A stretch of DNA of 64,000 bases from Gemmiger formicilis (GTDB lineage Bacteria; Bacillota; Clostridia; Oscillospirales; Ruminococcaceae): positions 44,036-108,035 of the forward strand of contig NZ_FUYF01000010.1 of the NCBI RefSeq assembly GCF_900167555.1, in the 5' to 3' direction. This document shows positions 7,750-16,327 of the stretch, piece by piece. Below the pieces are notes generated by a model, which saw nothing but the letters and a program-made list of their open reading frames with translations, did not search any database and was not told the origin of the DNA. Position 1 is the stretch's first letter, and each line of letters starts with the position of its first letter. A program made the translations under genes and the position numbers.

Positions 7750-8679
7750 ATGAAAGACATCAACAAATATCGCGGCATTATCCCCGCCTTCTACGCCTGC
7801 TACGCACCGGACGGCTCTATCTCTACCGAGGGCGTCAAGGCACTGACCCGCCACCTGATCGCCAAGGGCGTCAAGGGCGTTTACGTCGGCGGCTCCTCCG
7901 GCGAGTGCATCTACCAGCACCCGGATGAGCGCAAGGCCGTGCTGGAGGCCGTCATGAGCGAGGCCAAGGGCAAGATCACCGTTATTGCCCACGTCGCCTG
8001 CAACAACACGGCGGACTCCGTCGAGCTGGCCGCCCATGCTGAAAAGTGCGGCGTTGACGCCATCGCGTCCATCCCGCCGATCTACTTCCACCTGCCCAAC
8101 TACGCCATCGCGGACTACTGGAACGCCATGAGCGCCGCCGCGCCCAACACCGAGTTCATCATCTACAACATCCCGCAGCTGGCCGGTACTGCCCTGACGA
8201 TGCCCCTGCTGAACGAGATGCTCAAGAACCCCAACGTCATCGCGGTCAAGAACTCCTCGATGCCCACCCAGGACATCCAGATGTTCAAGGATGCCGGTAT
8301 TCAGGCGCGCGGTGCGGACGGCTTCGCCGTGTTCAACGGCCCCGATGAGCAGTTCGTCTCCGGCCGTGTCATGGGCGCGGACGGCGGCATCGGCGGCACC
8401 TACGCCGTCATGCCCGAGCTGTTCCTCAAGATGAACGAGCTGATCGAGAAGGGCGACATCCCCGCTGCCCGCGACATCCAGTACAAGGCGGACCGCATCA
8501 TCTACAAGATGTGCGAGGCCCACGGCAACCTGTACGCGGTCATGAAGGAGATCCTGCGCCGCATGTACGGTCTGGAGCTGGGTGGCGTGCGCGCCCCGCT
8601 GCCGGGCCTGATCCCCGAGGATGAGCCCATCGTGGCCGAGGCGCAGAAGATGATCGAGGACGCCGTCGCGGCCCTGTAA
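7750..8679 (+). CDS. nanA: N-acetylneuraminate lyase
   Basis: 309 residues from ATG 7750 (GGGAG upstream). The frame stays open far upstream through repeat DNA, but that extension has no family homology and is rejected. It cleaves N-acetylneuraminate to ManNAc and pyruvate in the cytoplasm. The DHDPS/NAL TIM-barrel marks are present: GGSSGE at 47-52, the catalytic tyrosine Tyr139 in IIYNIPQLAG, and the Schiff-base lysine Lys167 in VIAVKNSS, at nearly the positions of E. coli NanA (Tyr137, Lys165). The length is typical. nanE and nanK downstream complete the route to GlcNAc-6-P, which makes a dihydrodipicolinate synthase role unlikely. Confidence 0.94.
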   Translation: MKDINKYRGIIPAFYACYAPDGSISTEGVKALTRHLIAKGVKGVYVGGSSGECIYQHPDERKAVLEAVMSEAKGKITVIAHVACNNTADSVELAAHAEKCGVDAIASIPPIYFHLPNYAIADYWNAMSAAAPNTEFIIYNIPQLAGTALTMPLLNEMLKNPNVIAVKNSSMPTQDIQMFKDAGIQARGADGFAVFNGPDEQFVSGRVMGADGGIGGTYAVMPELFLKMNELIEKGDIPAARDIQYKADRIIYKMCEAHGNLYAVMKEILRRMYGLELGGVRAPLPGLIPEDEPIVAEAQKMIEDAVAAL

Positions 8680-8689
8680 GAGGTGTGAA

Positions 8690-9139
8690 ATGATCGTAGA
8701 TTCGTTTGATTACATTGCCTGCTACAAGGACCTGCACCCGAATCTGGACAAGGCCATCGACTGGCTGAACAGCCACACGCTGGACGCGCTGGAAAACGGC
8801 AAGACCATCATTGACGGCGAGAACGTCTTTGTCAACGTGATGGACGCCGACCTGCGCGATGCCGACGGCGCTGCGTTCGAGTACCACCGCCGCTATGCCG
8901 ACCTGCAGATCGACCTGACCGGCAGCGAGCATCTGGGCTGGGCGTCCGAGGGCACGGAGCAGGGCGAGTTTGACGAGGAAAACGACTTCGGTCTGCGGAC
9001 CGGCCCCGAGCACTGCGGCATGACGCTGGGCGGGGGACGCTTTGCCGTGTTCTTCCCCGGTGAGCTGCACAAGCCCAGCTGCAAGACCCCCGGCTGCGAC
9101 CACGTAAGAAAAGCCGTGGTCAAGATTTTGATGAAATAA
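8690..9139 (+). CDS. nanQ: YhcH/YjgK/YiaL (NanQ-like) sialic acid anomerase
   Basis: 149 residues, starting 10 bases after nanA with GAGGTG just upstream. It matches the YhcH/EbgC beta-barrel family: an N-terminal IDWLNSHTLDALENGKTII-type helix, EYHRRYADLQIDLTG, and a metal-site-like region (FFPGELHKPSC). Members of this family in nan operons speed the opening or anomerization of sialic acid after uptake (established for E. coli NanQ; function here by homology and context). The short spacing implies translational coupling to nanA. Confidence 0.88.
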   Translation: MIVDSFDYIACYKDLHPNLDKAIDWLNSHTLDALENGKTIIDGENVFVNVMDADLRDADGAAFEYHRRYADLQIDLTGSEHLGWASEGTEQGEFDEENDFGLRTGPEHCGMTLGGGRFAVFFPGELHKPSCKTPGCDHVRKAVVKILMK

Positions 9140-9151
9140 TTTGCATTCCCC

Positions 9152-9295
9152 AAGCCTTCCCCCTTGGGGGAAGGTGGCCCCGCAGGGCCGGATGAGGGGT
9201 AAGCTATCGGTGGTTGCCCGTAAACGGGCTGCCGCCGTAAGCTCCGCCCTCATCAGTCACCTTCGGTGACAGCTTCCCCCGAGGGGGAAGCCTTT
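9152..9295. repeat. 144-bp palindromic element, copy B (inside the nan operon)
   Basis: Same ends and same CTCCGCCCTCATCAGTCACC core as copy A at 7566-7715, with a diverged centre. It fills most of the gap between nanQ and nanE and ends 26 bases before the nanE start. The outer arms (AAGCCTTCCCCC / GGGGGAAGCC) would form a long hairpin in the operon mRNA. Confidence 0.8.
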
Positions 9296-9320
9296 TTGCG
9301 TATAGAAAGGAGCCTTTCCC

Positions 9321-10022
9321 ATGACCCACGAACAAATTTTCAACCAAATCAAGGGCGGCCTTATCGTCTCCTGCCAGGCGCTGGAGCATGAGCCGCTGTA
9401 TACAAAAGAGGGCGGCGTCATGCCGCTGATGGCCAAGGCGGCGGCACAGTCCGGCGCTGTCGGCATCCGCGCCAATACGGTGCGCGACATCACCCAGATC
9501 AAGCAGGTCGTGGACCTGCCGGTCATCGGCATCATCAAAAAGGATTACCCCGGCACGCCGATGTACATCACCGTCACGATGCAGGAGGTTGATGAGCTCG
9601 TCGCCTGCGGCGTGGACATTCTGGCCGTGCAGGGCACCGGTGCCCTGCGCCCCAACGGGCAGACGAGCGCCGAGTTCATCCGCGCCATCAAGGAGAAGTA
9701 CCCCGACCAGCTCGTTATGGCCGACTGCGACAACATTGAAAACGCGCTTGCCTGCGCCAAGGCGGGCGCAGACTTCGTCGGCACGACGATGCGCGGCTAC
9801 ACGCCGGAGACGAAGGGCATCGACGACGTCGACTTCGGCTTCATCGCCCAGCTGGCGCGGGAGTGCCCGGCCAAGGTCATCGCCGAAGGCCACATCCACA
9901 CGCCGGAGCAGGCCGTGCAGGCGCTCTACGCCGGTGCGTTTGCCCTCGTCGTCGGCGGTGCCATCACCCGCCCGGCGGAGATCACGGCCCGCTACACTGC
10001 GGCCATCAACAACCACAAATAA
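9321..10022 (+). CDS. nanE: N-acetylmannosamine-6-phosphate 2-epimerase
   Basis: 233 residues, with AAAGGAG upstream. It converts ManNAc-6-P to GlcNAc-6-P in the cytoplasm. The NanE TIM-barrel signatures are clear: GLIVSCQALEHEPLY at 12-28, GAVGIRANTVRDI, IGIIKKDYPGTPMYITVT and DFVGTTMRGYT, ending in GHIHTPEQAVQAL and VVGGAITRPAEIT. The length matches the family. It precedes nanK by 11 bases. Confidence 0.95.
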   Translation: MTHEQIFNQIKGGLIVSCQALEHEPLYTKEGGVMPLMAKAAAQSGAVGIRANTVRDITQIKQVVDLPVIGIIKKDYPGTPMYITVTMQEVDELVACGVDILAVQGTGALRPNGQTSAEFIRAIKEKYPDQLVMADCDNIENALACAKAGADFVGTTMRGYTPETKGIDDVDFGFIAQLARECPAKVIAEGHIHTPEQAVQALYAGAFALVVGGAITRPAEITARYTAAINNHK

Positions 10023-10033
10023 GCAGGTGCGCT

Positions 10034-10948
10034 ATGAGTAAAACCTATCTGGGCGTTGACATCGGCGGCACGGCGGTCAAGCTGGGGCTCGTCGATGAGA
10101 ACGGCAGGGTGCTGCGCCGCGCCGAGCGCAGCGTCAGCTTTGACGGCTACAAAACGCCGATCCTGGATACCGTGCAGGCGGCCATCCACGAATTCCTGAC
10201 CGCGGACGCGCCGAGGCTTGAGGGCATCGCTGTGTCCGCCACGGGCCAGATCGACAGCCGCCGCGGCGTGGTCGCGGGGACCTGCGGCAATTTCCCGGGG
10301 TGGATCGGCGTGGACATTAAAGGTACGCTGGAGCGTGCCTTCGGCCTGCCCGTCACCGTCGCCAACGATGCCAACTGTATGCTGCTGGGCGAGGTCTGGG
10401 CCGGTGCGGCTAAGGGCTATACCGATGTCATCGGTGTGACGCTGGGCACCGGCGTCGGCGGCGGCATCCTGACCGGCGGACGTCTGCTGGAGGGTGCGCG
10501 CGGCCTTGGCGGCGAGCTGGGGCATTTCCGTCTGCACGCGCTGGACGGCGTGGCCTGCACCTGCGGGGCCATCGGCTGCTATGAGCGCTACGCCGCCACA
10601 ACGGCGCTGGTCCGCAGCGCCCAGGCGGCCGGGCTGGACGCGCCCGACGGACGCACGATCTTTGAGGCTGCCGCCGCGGGCGATGCCCGCACGCTGGCTG
10701 TGCTCAACGGCTGGATCAACGAGATCGCCCAGGGCCTTGCGGGCCTTGTGCACGTCTTCAACCCGCAGCTGATCCTGATCGGCGGCGGCGTCAGCGCACA
10801 GCAGGCGCTTCTGATCGACCCGCTGGCCGCGCAGGTGCGCAAAAGCATCATGCCCGCCTTCGCCGAGGGCCTTGAGGTCAGGGCCGCAGCCCTCCAGAAC
10901 GACGCCGGCCTTGTCGGTGCAGTGTATTATTTTAAGCAGCAGCAGTAA
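10034..10948 (+). CDS. nanK: ROK family kinase, predicted N-acetylmannosamine kinase
   Basis: 304 residues from ATG 10034, with GCAGGTG upstream; longer frames overlap nanE and are shadows. It phosphorylates ManNAc with ATP to give ManNAc-6-P, the nanE substrate. ROK marks: the ATP phosphate loop DIGGTAVKLG at the N-terminus, VANDANCMLLGE with the catalytic Asp, GTGVGGGIL, and the zinc motif CTCGAIGCYERYA. The sequence alone could also fit a glucokinase, but operon position favours ManNAc. It is the last gene of the nan operon, followed by a terminator. Confidence 0.88.
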   Translation: MSKTYLGVDIGGTAVKLGLVDENGRVLRRAERSVSFDGYKTPILDTVQAAIHEFLTADAPRLEGIAVSATGQIDSRRGVVAGTCGNFPGWIGVDIKGTLERAFGLPVTVANDANCMLLGEVWAGAAKGYTDVIGVTLGTGVGGGILTGGRLLEGARGLGGELGHFRLHALDGVACTCGAIGCYERYAATTALVRSAQAAGLDAPDGRTIFEAAAAGDARTLAVLNGWINEIAQGLAGLVHVFNPQLILIGGGVSAQQALLIDPLAAQVRKSIMPAFAEGLEVRAAALQNDAGLVGAVYYFKQQQ

Positions 10949-10999
10949 GGCGGACGGCTCGGGTCGCCGAGGGCGCCGCCTCCCTACAGCTCCACCATG

Positions 11000-11040
11000 A
11001 AAATTCCCCCCGCCGCACCTCGGCGGCGGGGAATTTTTTT
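11000..11040 (+). terminator. Terminator of the nan operon
   Basis: AATTCCCCNCCGCCG pairs with CGGCGGCGGGGAATT, followed by seven T. The 362-base gap between nanK and rfbF holds this hairpin and the promoter at 11174. Confidence 0.85.
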
Positions 11041-11173
11041 GCGGAAATACAGTATGTAAAATCTGGAACGCAAAAGCGCAAAAAATGTGCGAATGACAGC
11101 CTTTTGTGGGTTCTGGACAAAAATATTGACTTTGAACCGATGATTTTGGCACGGCGCAGACGGGCGTAAATTG

Positions 11174-11202
11174 TTGCAATTACAGAGCGTGTGTGTTATA
11201 CT
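11174..11202 (+). promoter_or_regulatory. Promoter of the surface glycan locus
   Basis: -35 TTGCAA (11174-11179), 17-base spacer, -10 TATACT (11197-11202). The predicted leader is about 100 bases and contains the dyad CCGGTC-N8-GACCGG (about 11260-11283). Confidence 0.7.
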
Positions 11203-11310
11203 CCCTATTATGAATAAGTGTGTAAAATTGCCCAAACGAGGCGAAGCGCACGGGACAAAAACCGGTCATCGACGGACTGACCGGCTCACAATACAATAAA
11301 GGAGCACGCT

Positions 11311-12093
11311 ATGAAAGTAGTAATTCTGGCTGGTGGCCTTGGCACGCGTATCAGCGAAGAAAGCGTCTACAAGCCCAAGCCGATGATCGAAATCGGCAAC
11401 ATGCCCATCCTGTGGCATATCATGAAGGAATATTCCTACTATGGCTTTCACGACTTTGTCATCTGCGCGGGCTACAAGCAGCACATGATCAAGGAATGGT
11501 TCGCGGATTACTTCCTGCATACCAGCGATATTACGTTTGATTTCACCCGCGGCCAGAACGAGATGATCGTCCACAACCACCACACCGAGCCGTGGAAGGT
11601 CACCGTTGTGGACACCGGCCTCAACACCATGACCGGCGGGCGCATCAAACGCATTCGTCCCTACATCGGCAATGAGACCTTCATGATGACCTACGGCGAC
11701 GGCGTCTGCGATGTGGACATTGCCAAGCTGGTGGCATTCCACCGCGAGAACGGCAAGATCGCCACGCTGACCGCCGTTCAGCAGGAGCAGCAGAAGGGCG
11801 TTCTGGATATTGCCGAGGATAATTCTGTCCGTTCTTTCCGTGAAAAGAAGGCCAGCGACGGCGCGCTTATCAACGCGGGCTATATGGTGCTGGAGCCGCA
11901 GATTTTCGACTATCTGGACGGCGACGCCTGCGTCTTTGAGCAGAAGCCGCTGCAGAAGCTGGCCGAGGAGGGTCAGCTGATGAGCTATATCCACAAGGGC
12001 TTCTGGCAGTGCATGGACACCGCCCGCGAGAAGCAGACCCTGGAGAAAATGCTTGCCACCGGCAACGCGCCCTGGAAGAAGTGGGAGGATTGA
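11311..12093 (+). CDS. rfbF: Glucose-1-phosphate cytidylyltransferase
   Basis: 260 residues, with AAAGGAG upstream. It makes CDP-glucose from CTP and glucose-1-phosphate, the first step toward CDP-3,6-dideoxyhexoses. The nucleotidyltransferase signature VILAGGLGTRI is at the N-terminus with the PKPMIEIGNMPILWHIM stretch typical of RfbF, followed by YGDGVCDVD (metal-binding Asp) and the C-terminal GFWQCMDTAREK. The length is typical. Its stop overlaps the rfbG start. Neighbours rfbG and rfbH confirm the CDP-sugar pathway. Confidence 0.95.
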   Translation: MKVVILAGGLGTRISEESVYKPKPMIEIGNMPILWHIMKEYSYYGFHDFVICAGYKQHMIKEWFADYFLHTSDITFDFTRGQNEMIVHNHHTEPWKVTVVDTGLNTMTGGRIKRIRPYIGNETFMMTYGDGVCDVDIAKLVAFHRENGKIATLTAVQQEQQKGVLDIAEDNSVRSFREKKASDGALINAGYMVLEPQIFDYLDGDACVFEQKPLQKLAEEGQLMSYIHKGFWQCMDTAREKQTLEKMLATGNAPWKKWED

Positions 12094-13172
12094 TGATGGT
12101 ACATTACGATCCTGAATTTTACCGCGGCAAGCGGGTGTTCGTCACCGGCCACACCGGCTTCAAAGGCAGCTGGCTCTGCAAGATGCTGCTGATGGCCGGG
12201 GCCGAGGTCACGGGCTACAGCCTGCAGCCGCCGACGCAGCCGAACCTTTTCTCCATCGCCGGCGTCGAGGACAAGATGCACAGCGTCATCGGCGACATCC
12301 GCGACTTTGACGCGCTGAAGGCCGCTTTTGACGCGGCGCAGCCCGACATTGTGCTGCACCTGGCCGCGCAGCCCATCGTGCGCGACAGCTACAAGGACCC
12401 GCGCTACACCTATGAGACGAACGTTATGGGTACGGTCAACCTGCTGGAATGTGTGCGGCTGGCCCGGCAGCAGGGCAGAGCGCTCCGCTCGGTGCTGAAC
12501 GTCACCACCGACAAGGTCTACCACAACAACGAGTGGGCCTGGGGCTACCGCGAGAACGAGCCGCTGGATGGCTTTGACCCCTACTCCAACAGCAAGAGCT
12601 GCTCGGAGTTGGCGACGCACTCCTACATCAACAGCTTTTTTGCCGATAAGACCGTGGCTGTCTCGACGGCCCGCGCGGGCAATGTCATCGGCGGCGGCGA
12701 CTTTGCCAATGACCGCATTATCCCCGACTGCGTCCGCGCCATGGCCGCGGGCCGTAAGATCGGCGTGCGCAACCCCTACTCGACCCGCCCGTACCAGCAT
12801 GTGCTGGAGCCGCTGGCGGCCTACCTGCTGATCGCCCAGCGCCAGTACGAGGACAGCCGCTTTGCGGGCTACTATAACGTAGGCCCCGACGACTGCGACT
12901 GCGTCACCACCGGCACGCTGGTGGATCTGTTCTGCCGGGCCTGGGGCGGCGACGCCGCCTGGGAGAATCAGGCCGAGGCCAATGCCCCGCACGAGGCCAA
13001 CTTCCTGAAGCTGGACTGCAGCAAGCTGAAAACGACCTTCGGCTGGACGCCGCGCTGGCACATGGCCGAGTGCATGGAAAAGACCGTCGCCTTCAGCAAG
13101 ATCTGGCTTGCCAACGGCGATGTCCCGGCGGAGATGGAAAAGGAAATCAATATTTTTTTGGAGGAGCAATAA
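12093..13172 (+). CDS. rfbG: CDP-glucose 4,6-dehydratase
   Basis: 359 residues from ATG 12093 (ATG 12096 is equally possible; GGAGG at 12084-12088 fits either). It converts CDP-glucose to CDP-4-keto-6-deoxyglucose. It is an extended SDR with the NAD loop VFVTGHTGFKGSW at residues 16-28, TTDKVYHNNEW, and the catalytic YSNSK motif. RARAGNVIGGGD and TRPYQHVLEPL are family hallmarks. The start overlaps the rfbF stop (ATGA), so the two are coupled. Confidence 0.95.
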   Translation: MMVHYDPEFYRGKRVFVTGHTGFKGSWLCKMLLMAGAEVTGYSLQPPTQPNLFSIAGVEDKMHSVIGDIRDFDALKAAFDAAQPDIVLHLAAQPIVRDSYKDPRYTYETNVMGTVNLLECVRLARQQGRALRSVLNVTTDKVYHNNEWAWGYRENEPLDGFDPYSNSKSCSELATHSYINSFFADKTVAVSTARAGNVIGGGDFANDRIIPDCVRAMAAGRKIGVRNPYSTRPYQHVLEPLAAYLLIAQRQYEDSRFAGYYNVGPDDCDCVTTGTLVDLFCRAWGGDAAWENQAEANAPHEANFLKLDCSKLKTTFGWTPRWHMAECMEKTVAFSKIWLANGDVPAEMEKEINIFLEEQ

Positions 13173-13174
13173 TT

Positions 13175-14512
13175 ATGTGGAAGAACGAGGCAGAAGCCCG
13201 CGAGCAGATCAAGGCGATGGTCGCCGAGTATTATCACGACTTCAAGGAGAAAAAGACCCCTTATCAGGAGGGTGACCGCATCACCTACGCTGCCCGCGTC
13301 TTTGACGAGAAGGAAATGTGTGCCCTGACCGATGCCACGCTGGACTTCTGGCTGACGACGGGCCGCTTTGCAGACCAGTTCGAGAAGGAGTTCGCTAAGT
13401 GGATCGGCGTTAAGTTCGCCCATCTGGTCAACAGCGGTTCCTCCGCCAACCTGACCGCCTTCATGGCGCTGACCGCCCCCGAGCTGGGTGACCGCCAGAT
13501 CAGGAAGGGCGACGAGATCATCACCGTGGCCTGCGGCTTCCCCACCACCGTGACCCCGGCCATCCAGTACGGCGCGGTGCCCGTGTTTGTGGATGTGACC
13601 GTGCCCCAGTACAACATCGACGTCACCAAGCTCGAGGCCGCCCTCTCCCCCAAGACGAAGGCTGTCATGATCGCCCACACGCTGGGCAATCCGTTTGACC
13701 TGTCCGCAGTCAAGGCGTTCTGTGACGCCCACAACCTGTGGCTGGTCGAGGACAACTGCGACGCGCTGGGCACCCAGTACACCATCAACGGCGAGACCCG
13801 CTTTACCGGTACCTGGGGCGATATCGGCACGTCCAGCTTCTACCCGCCGCACCACATGACAATGGGCGAGGGCGGCTGCGTTTACACCAACAACCCGCTG
13901 CTGAACCGCCTGATCCTCTCCTTCCGCGACTGGGGCCGCGACTGCATCTGCCCCTCCGGCCAGGATAACTTCTGCGGCCACCGCTTTGACGGTCAGTTCG
14001 GCGAGCTGCCCAAGGGCTACGACCACAAGTACGTCTACAGCCACTTTGGCTATAACCTCAAGGTCACCGACATGCAGGCCGCCATCGGCTGCGAGCAGCT
14101 GAAGAAGTTCCCCACCTTCATCGAGCGCCGCCGCCACAACTGGGACCGCCTGCGCGCCGCGCTGGAACCCGCCGCCGACAAGCTGATCCTGCCGGAACCG
14201 GCTGCCAACAGCCGCCCGTCCTGGTTCGGCTTCCTGATCTCCGTCAAGTCGGAGAGCGGTCTGGACCGCAACGCCGTGACCCGCTATGTGGAGAGCCACA
14301 ACGTGCAGACCCGTCTGCTGTTCAGCGGCAACCTCATCAAGCACCCCTGCTTTGACCAGATCCGCGGCACCGACGCCTACCGCGTGGCGGGCGAGCTGAC
14401 CAACACCGACTTTATCATGAACAATACCTTCTGGGTCGGCGTTTACCCCGGCATGACCGATGAGATGATCGACTACATGGCCAAGACGATTATCGAGGCT
14501 GTGAATCAGTAA
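13175..14512 (+). CDS. rfbH: CDP-4-keto-6-deoxyglucose 3-dehydrase (E1, PLP and 2Fe-2S)
   Basis: 445 residues, with GGAGG upstream. It removes the C3 hydroxyl of CDP-4-keto-6-deoxy-D-glucose, the committed step to 3,6-dideoxyhexoses. It has an aminotransferase fold, but the usual Schiff-base lysine is replaced by histidine (FYPPHHMTMGEGG, His226/His227), the hallmark of E1/ColD-type dehydrases. Cys257, Cys259 and Cys267 form the C-X-C-X7-C pattern of the E1 iron-sulfur cluster, which separates it from ColD; a fourth Cys is upstream (Cys195 is a candidate). E1 needs a ferredoxin-NAD(P)H reductase partner (E3/RfbI); none is seen in the locus. Confidence 0.93.
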   Translation: MWKNEAEAREQIKAMVAEYYHDFKEKKTPYQEGDRITYAARVFDEKEMCALTDATLDFWLTTGRFADQFEKEFAKWIGVKFAHLVNSGSSANLTAFMALTAPELGDRQIRKGDEIITVACGFPTTVTPAIQYGAVPVFVDVTVPQYNIDVTKLEAALSPKTKAVMIAHTLGNPFDLSAVKAFCDAHNLWLVEDNCDALGTQYTINGETRFTGTWGDIGTSSFYPPHHMTMGEGGCVYTNNPLLNRLILSFRDWGRDCICPSGQDNFCGHRFDGQFGELPKGYDHKYVYSHFGYNLKVTDMQAAIGCEQLKKFPTFIERRRHNWDRLRAALEPAADKLILPEPAANSRPSWFGFLISVKSESGLDRNAVTRYVESHNVQTRLLFSGNLIKHPCFDQIRGTDAYRVAGELTNTDFIMNNTFWVGVYPGMTDEMIDYMAKTIIEAVNQ

Positions 14513-14535
14513 GACGGAAAGGCCGAACCATAGGA

Positions 14536-14587
14536 CAAAAAGCAAAGCCGTGCTGCGCGGAAGCATCAAGGCCGACTTTGCTTTTTG
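14536..14587 (+). terminator. Hairpin between rfbH and gtrA
   Basis: AAAAAGCAAAG (14537-14547) pairs with CTTTGCTTTTT (14576-14586), with further pairing inside. The T-run is part of the stem, so it may act as a partial terminator between the rfbFGH genes and the glycosyltransferase genes. Confidence 0.55.
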
Positions 14588-14619
14588 ATTGTTTATAAGA
14601 AAATAAAAGGAATGGACCC

Positions 14620-15060
14620 ATGCAGAAATTGTTAGCCCTGTTGGGCGCGAAAAGCAAAGAGGAATTTTTGGCGCTGCTTGCCCAGTTTATCAAGTTTGGC
14701 CTTGTAGGCGTGAGCAACACGGCGGTATCCATGGCGGTATACTATATCTTTTTGTGGATCGACCCGGGCCTGTACATGGTAGGCAGCATATTGGGCACGA
14801 TTTTGAGCATTGCCAATGCCTTTTTTTGGAACGATAAGTTTGTGTTTACCGGAAATGCAAACGACTGGCGCAGCAAGCTGAAGCGGTTGGGCAAGACCTA
14901 TGTCAGCTACGGCGGTACATCGATCCTTTCCAATGTTTTGCTTTGGATAGAGGTTACCTTCTTCGGCGTGAGCAAAACGATTGCACCGATTGTGAATTTA
15001 CTGGTTACGATTCCGCTGAATTTCATTATCAATAAGCTGTGGACATTTAAGGAGATCTGA
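14620..15060 (+). CDS. GtrA-like flippase family membrane protein
   Basis: 146 residues with AAAGGA upstream. Four membrane segments are visible, starting at FIKFGLVGVSNTAVSMAVYYIFLWI, with FFWNDKFVFTG and an end reading NKLWTFKEI, all typical of the GtrA/DPMS family (PF04138). The family role is movement of undecaprenyl-phosphate-linked sugars across the membrane or support of the matching synthase. It begins a markedly AT-richer stretch. A GtrB-like gene (21958) and a GtrC-like gene (22911) further on would complete the module. Confidence 0.9.
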   Translation: MQKLLALLGAKSKEEFLALLAQFIKFGLVGVSNTAVSMAVYYIFLWIDPGLYMVGSILGTILSIANAFFWNDKFVFTGNANDWRSKLKRLGKTYVSYGGTSILSNVLLWIEVTFFGVSKTIAPIVNLLVTIPLNFIINKLWTFKEI

Positions 15061-15064
15061 ATCA

Positions 15065-16321
15065 ATGATATTAGGAAAGAAAAGGCTGGCGGTAAGGTGG
15101 TTCAGTATTTGCTTGATTGTTCTTGCAACGGTGGCACTTGCCTATTTGGCAATATCCAATGGGCAGGCAATCCAATACATGACATGGACATACGACACGG
15201 CAGGAATTTATCCGGATTTGTTCGAGTCGATCCGTGATGCGGCAGATTTACATCCATATGAGGGAAGATCGATCTATCCACCGCTGACATATCTGATATT
15301 GTGGATCTTTTCAAAAATGGTTCCGGGAGATTACAGTGCAGGCTTCGCATTTGGCGAAGCATCTGTAACGCCGAATGGGGTTCTTGTCGGGACGATGTTC
15401 TTTCTAGTGTCAACAGGCGTTGTCTGTGCCATGGCAGCAAACAAGTTGTCATTGAAAGGCATTGATGTAGTACTTTACAGTGTGGCCTTTGTATCTTCTC
15501 CGGCGTATGTATTTATGCTGGAACGCGGGAATATTGTCATTCTGTCATTACTTTTTCTGATGTTTTTTGTGTTCAATTACAACAGTGAAAATACGGTAAT
15601 AAGAAATTTGGCATTGCTGTCGCTGGCAATTGCAACAGGTTTGAAGCTATATCCGGTGTTTTTTGGTCTTTTACTTTTGAACAAAAAGCATAAAAAGGAT
15701 GCAGTAAAGTCTATTGTATACGGTGTGGCACTTTTTATCCTTCCATTTGCAGGTACGGGTGGGATTCAGAACATTGCCAAAATGCTTCAAAATATTACTG
15801 ATATATCAGCGGATACGATCAATAATGCCAAAGGATTTGGATATGGCTTTAAGGTTAATATTTCCAATATCTGTCAAGCGTTTGGCGAAAAGATGAAAGT
15901 ACAGTCTTCAACGACGGATTGGATTGCCGGAGTGTTGATGCTGATATTGCTATGCATGGTAATTTTTGTTGTTTTTATATCCCGGCAAGAATGGGAAAAA
16001 GCTTATGCACTGTGCATGGTCTTGACGCTTATTCCGACATTTTCTTGGATATATAACGAGATTTATTTATTGATACCCATTACATTACTTCTTTATGAAA
16101 GACCGGAACTTAAGAAAAACACGGTTTTGCCGCTTATACTAATGATGCTGATTATGGGGGAATTCCCATACATAAGTCTTTTTAATAGCCTTGAAGGATA
16201 TCATAAAATCAGTCTTTCAACAATGCTGGGAAATGCATCGATGTGGGTATTGATGATTTATCTCGTTGCAGAAAATTTTGGAAAGTTGAAAATGTGGAGC
16301 AAAACCAAGGAAGGAATGTGA
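15065..16321 (+). CDS. Polytopic membrane glycosyltransferase-like protein (GT87 / DUF2029-like)
   Basis: 418 residues, starting five bases after gtrA. About ten hydrophobic segments are visible, with an N-terminal extracellular loop rich in acidic and aromatic residues (TYDTAGIYPDLFESIRDAADLHPYEGRSIYPPLTY), which resembles GT-C enzymes that use polyprenyl-phosphate sugars. ATGLKLYPVFFGLLLL is the LKxYP motif common in GT87/DUF2029 proteins. Codon use is clearly AT-richer than in the rfb genes before and the yerE-like gene after, which suggests separate acquisition. The acceptor and sugar cannot be told from sequence. Confidence 0.75.
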   Translation: MILGKKRLAVRWFSICLIVLATVALAYLAISNGQAIQYMTWTYDTAGIYPDLFESIRDAADLHPYEGRSIYPPLTYLILWIFSKMVPGDYSAGFAFGEASVTPNGVLVGTMFFLVSTGVVCAMAANKLSLKGIDVVLYSVAFVSSPAYVFMLERGNIVILSLLFLMFFVFNYNSENTVIRNLALLSLAIATGLKLYPVFFGLLLLNKKHKKDAVKSIVYGVALFILPFAGTGGIQNIAKMLQNITDISADTINNAKGFGYGFKVNISNICQAFGEKMKVQSSTTDWIAGVLMLILLCMVIFVVFISRQEWEKAYALCMVLTLIPTFSWIYNEIYLLIPITLLLYERPELKKNTVLPLILMMLIMGEFPYISLFNSLEGYHKISLSTMLGNASMWVLMIYLVAENFGKLKMWSKTKEGM

Positions 16322-16327
16322 AGACCA

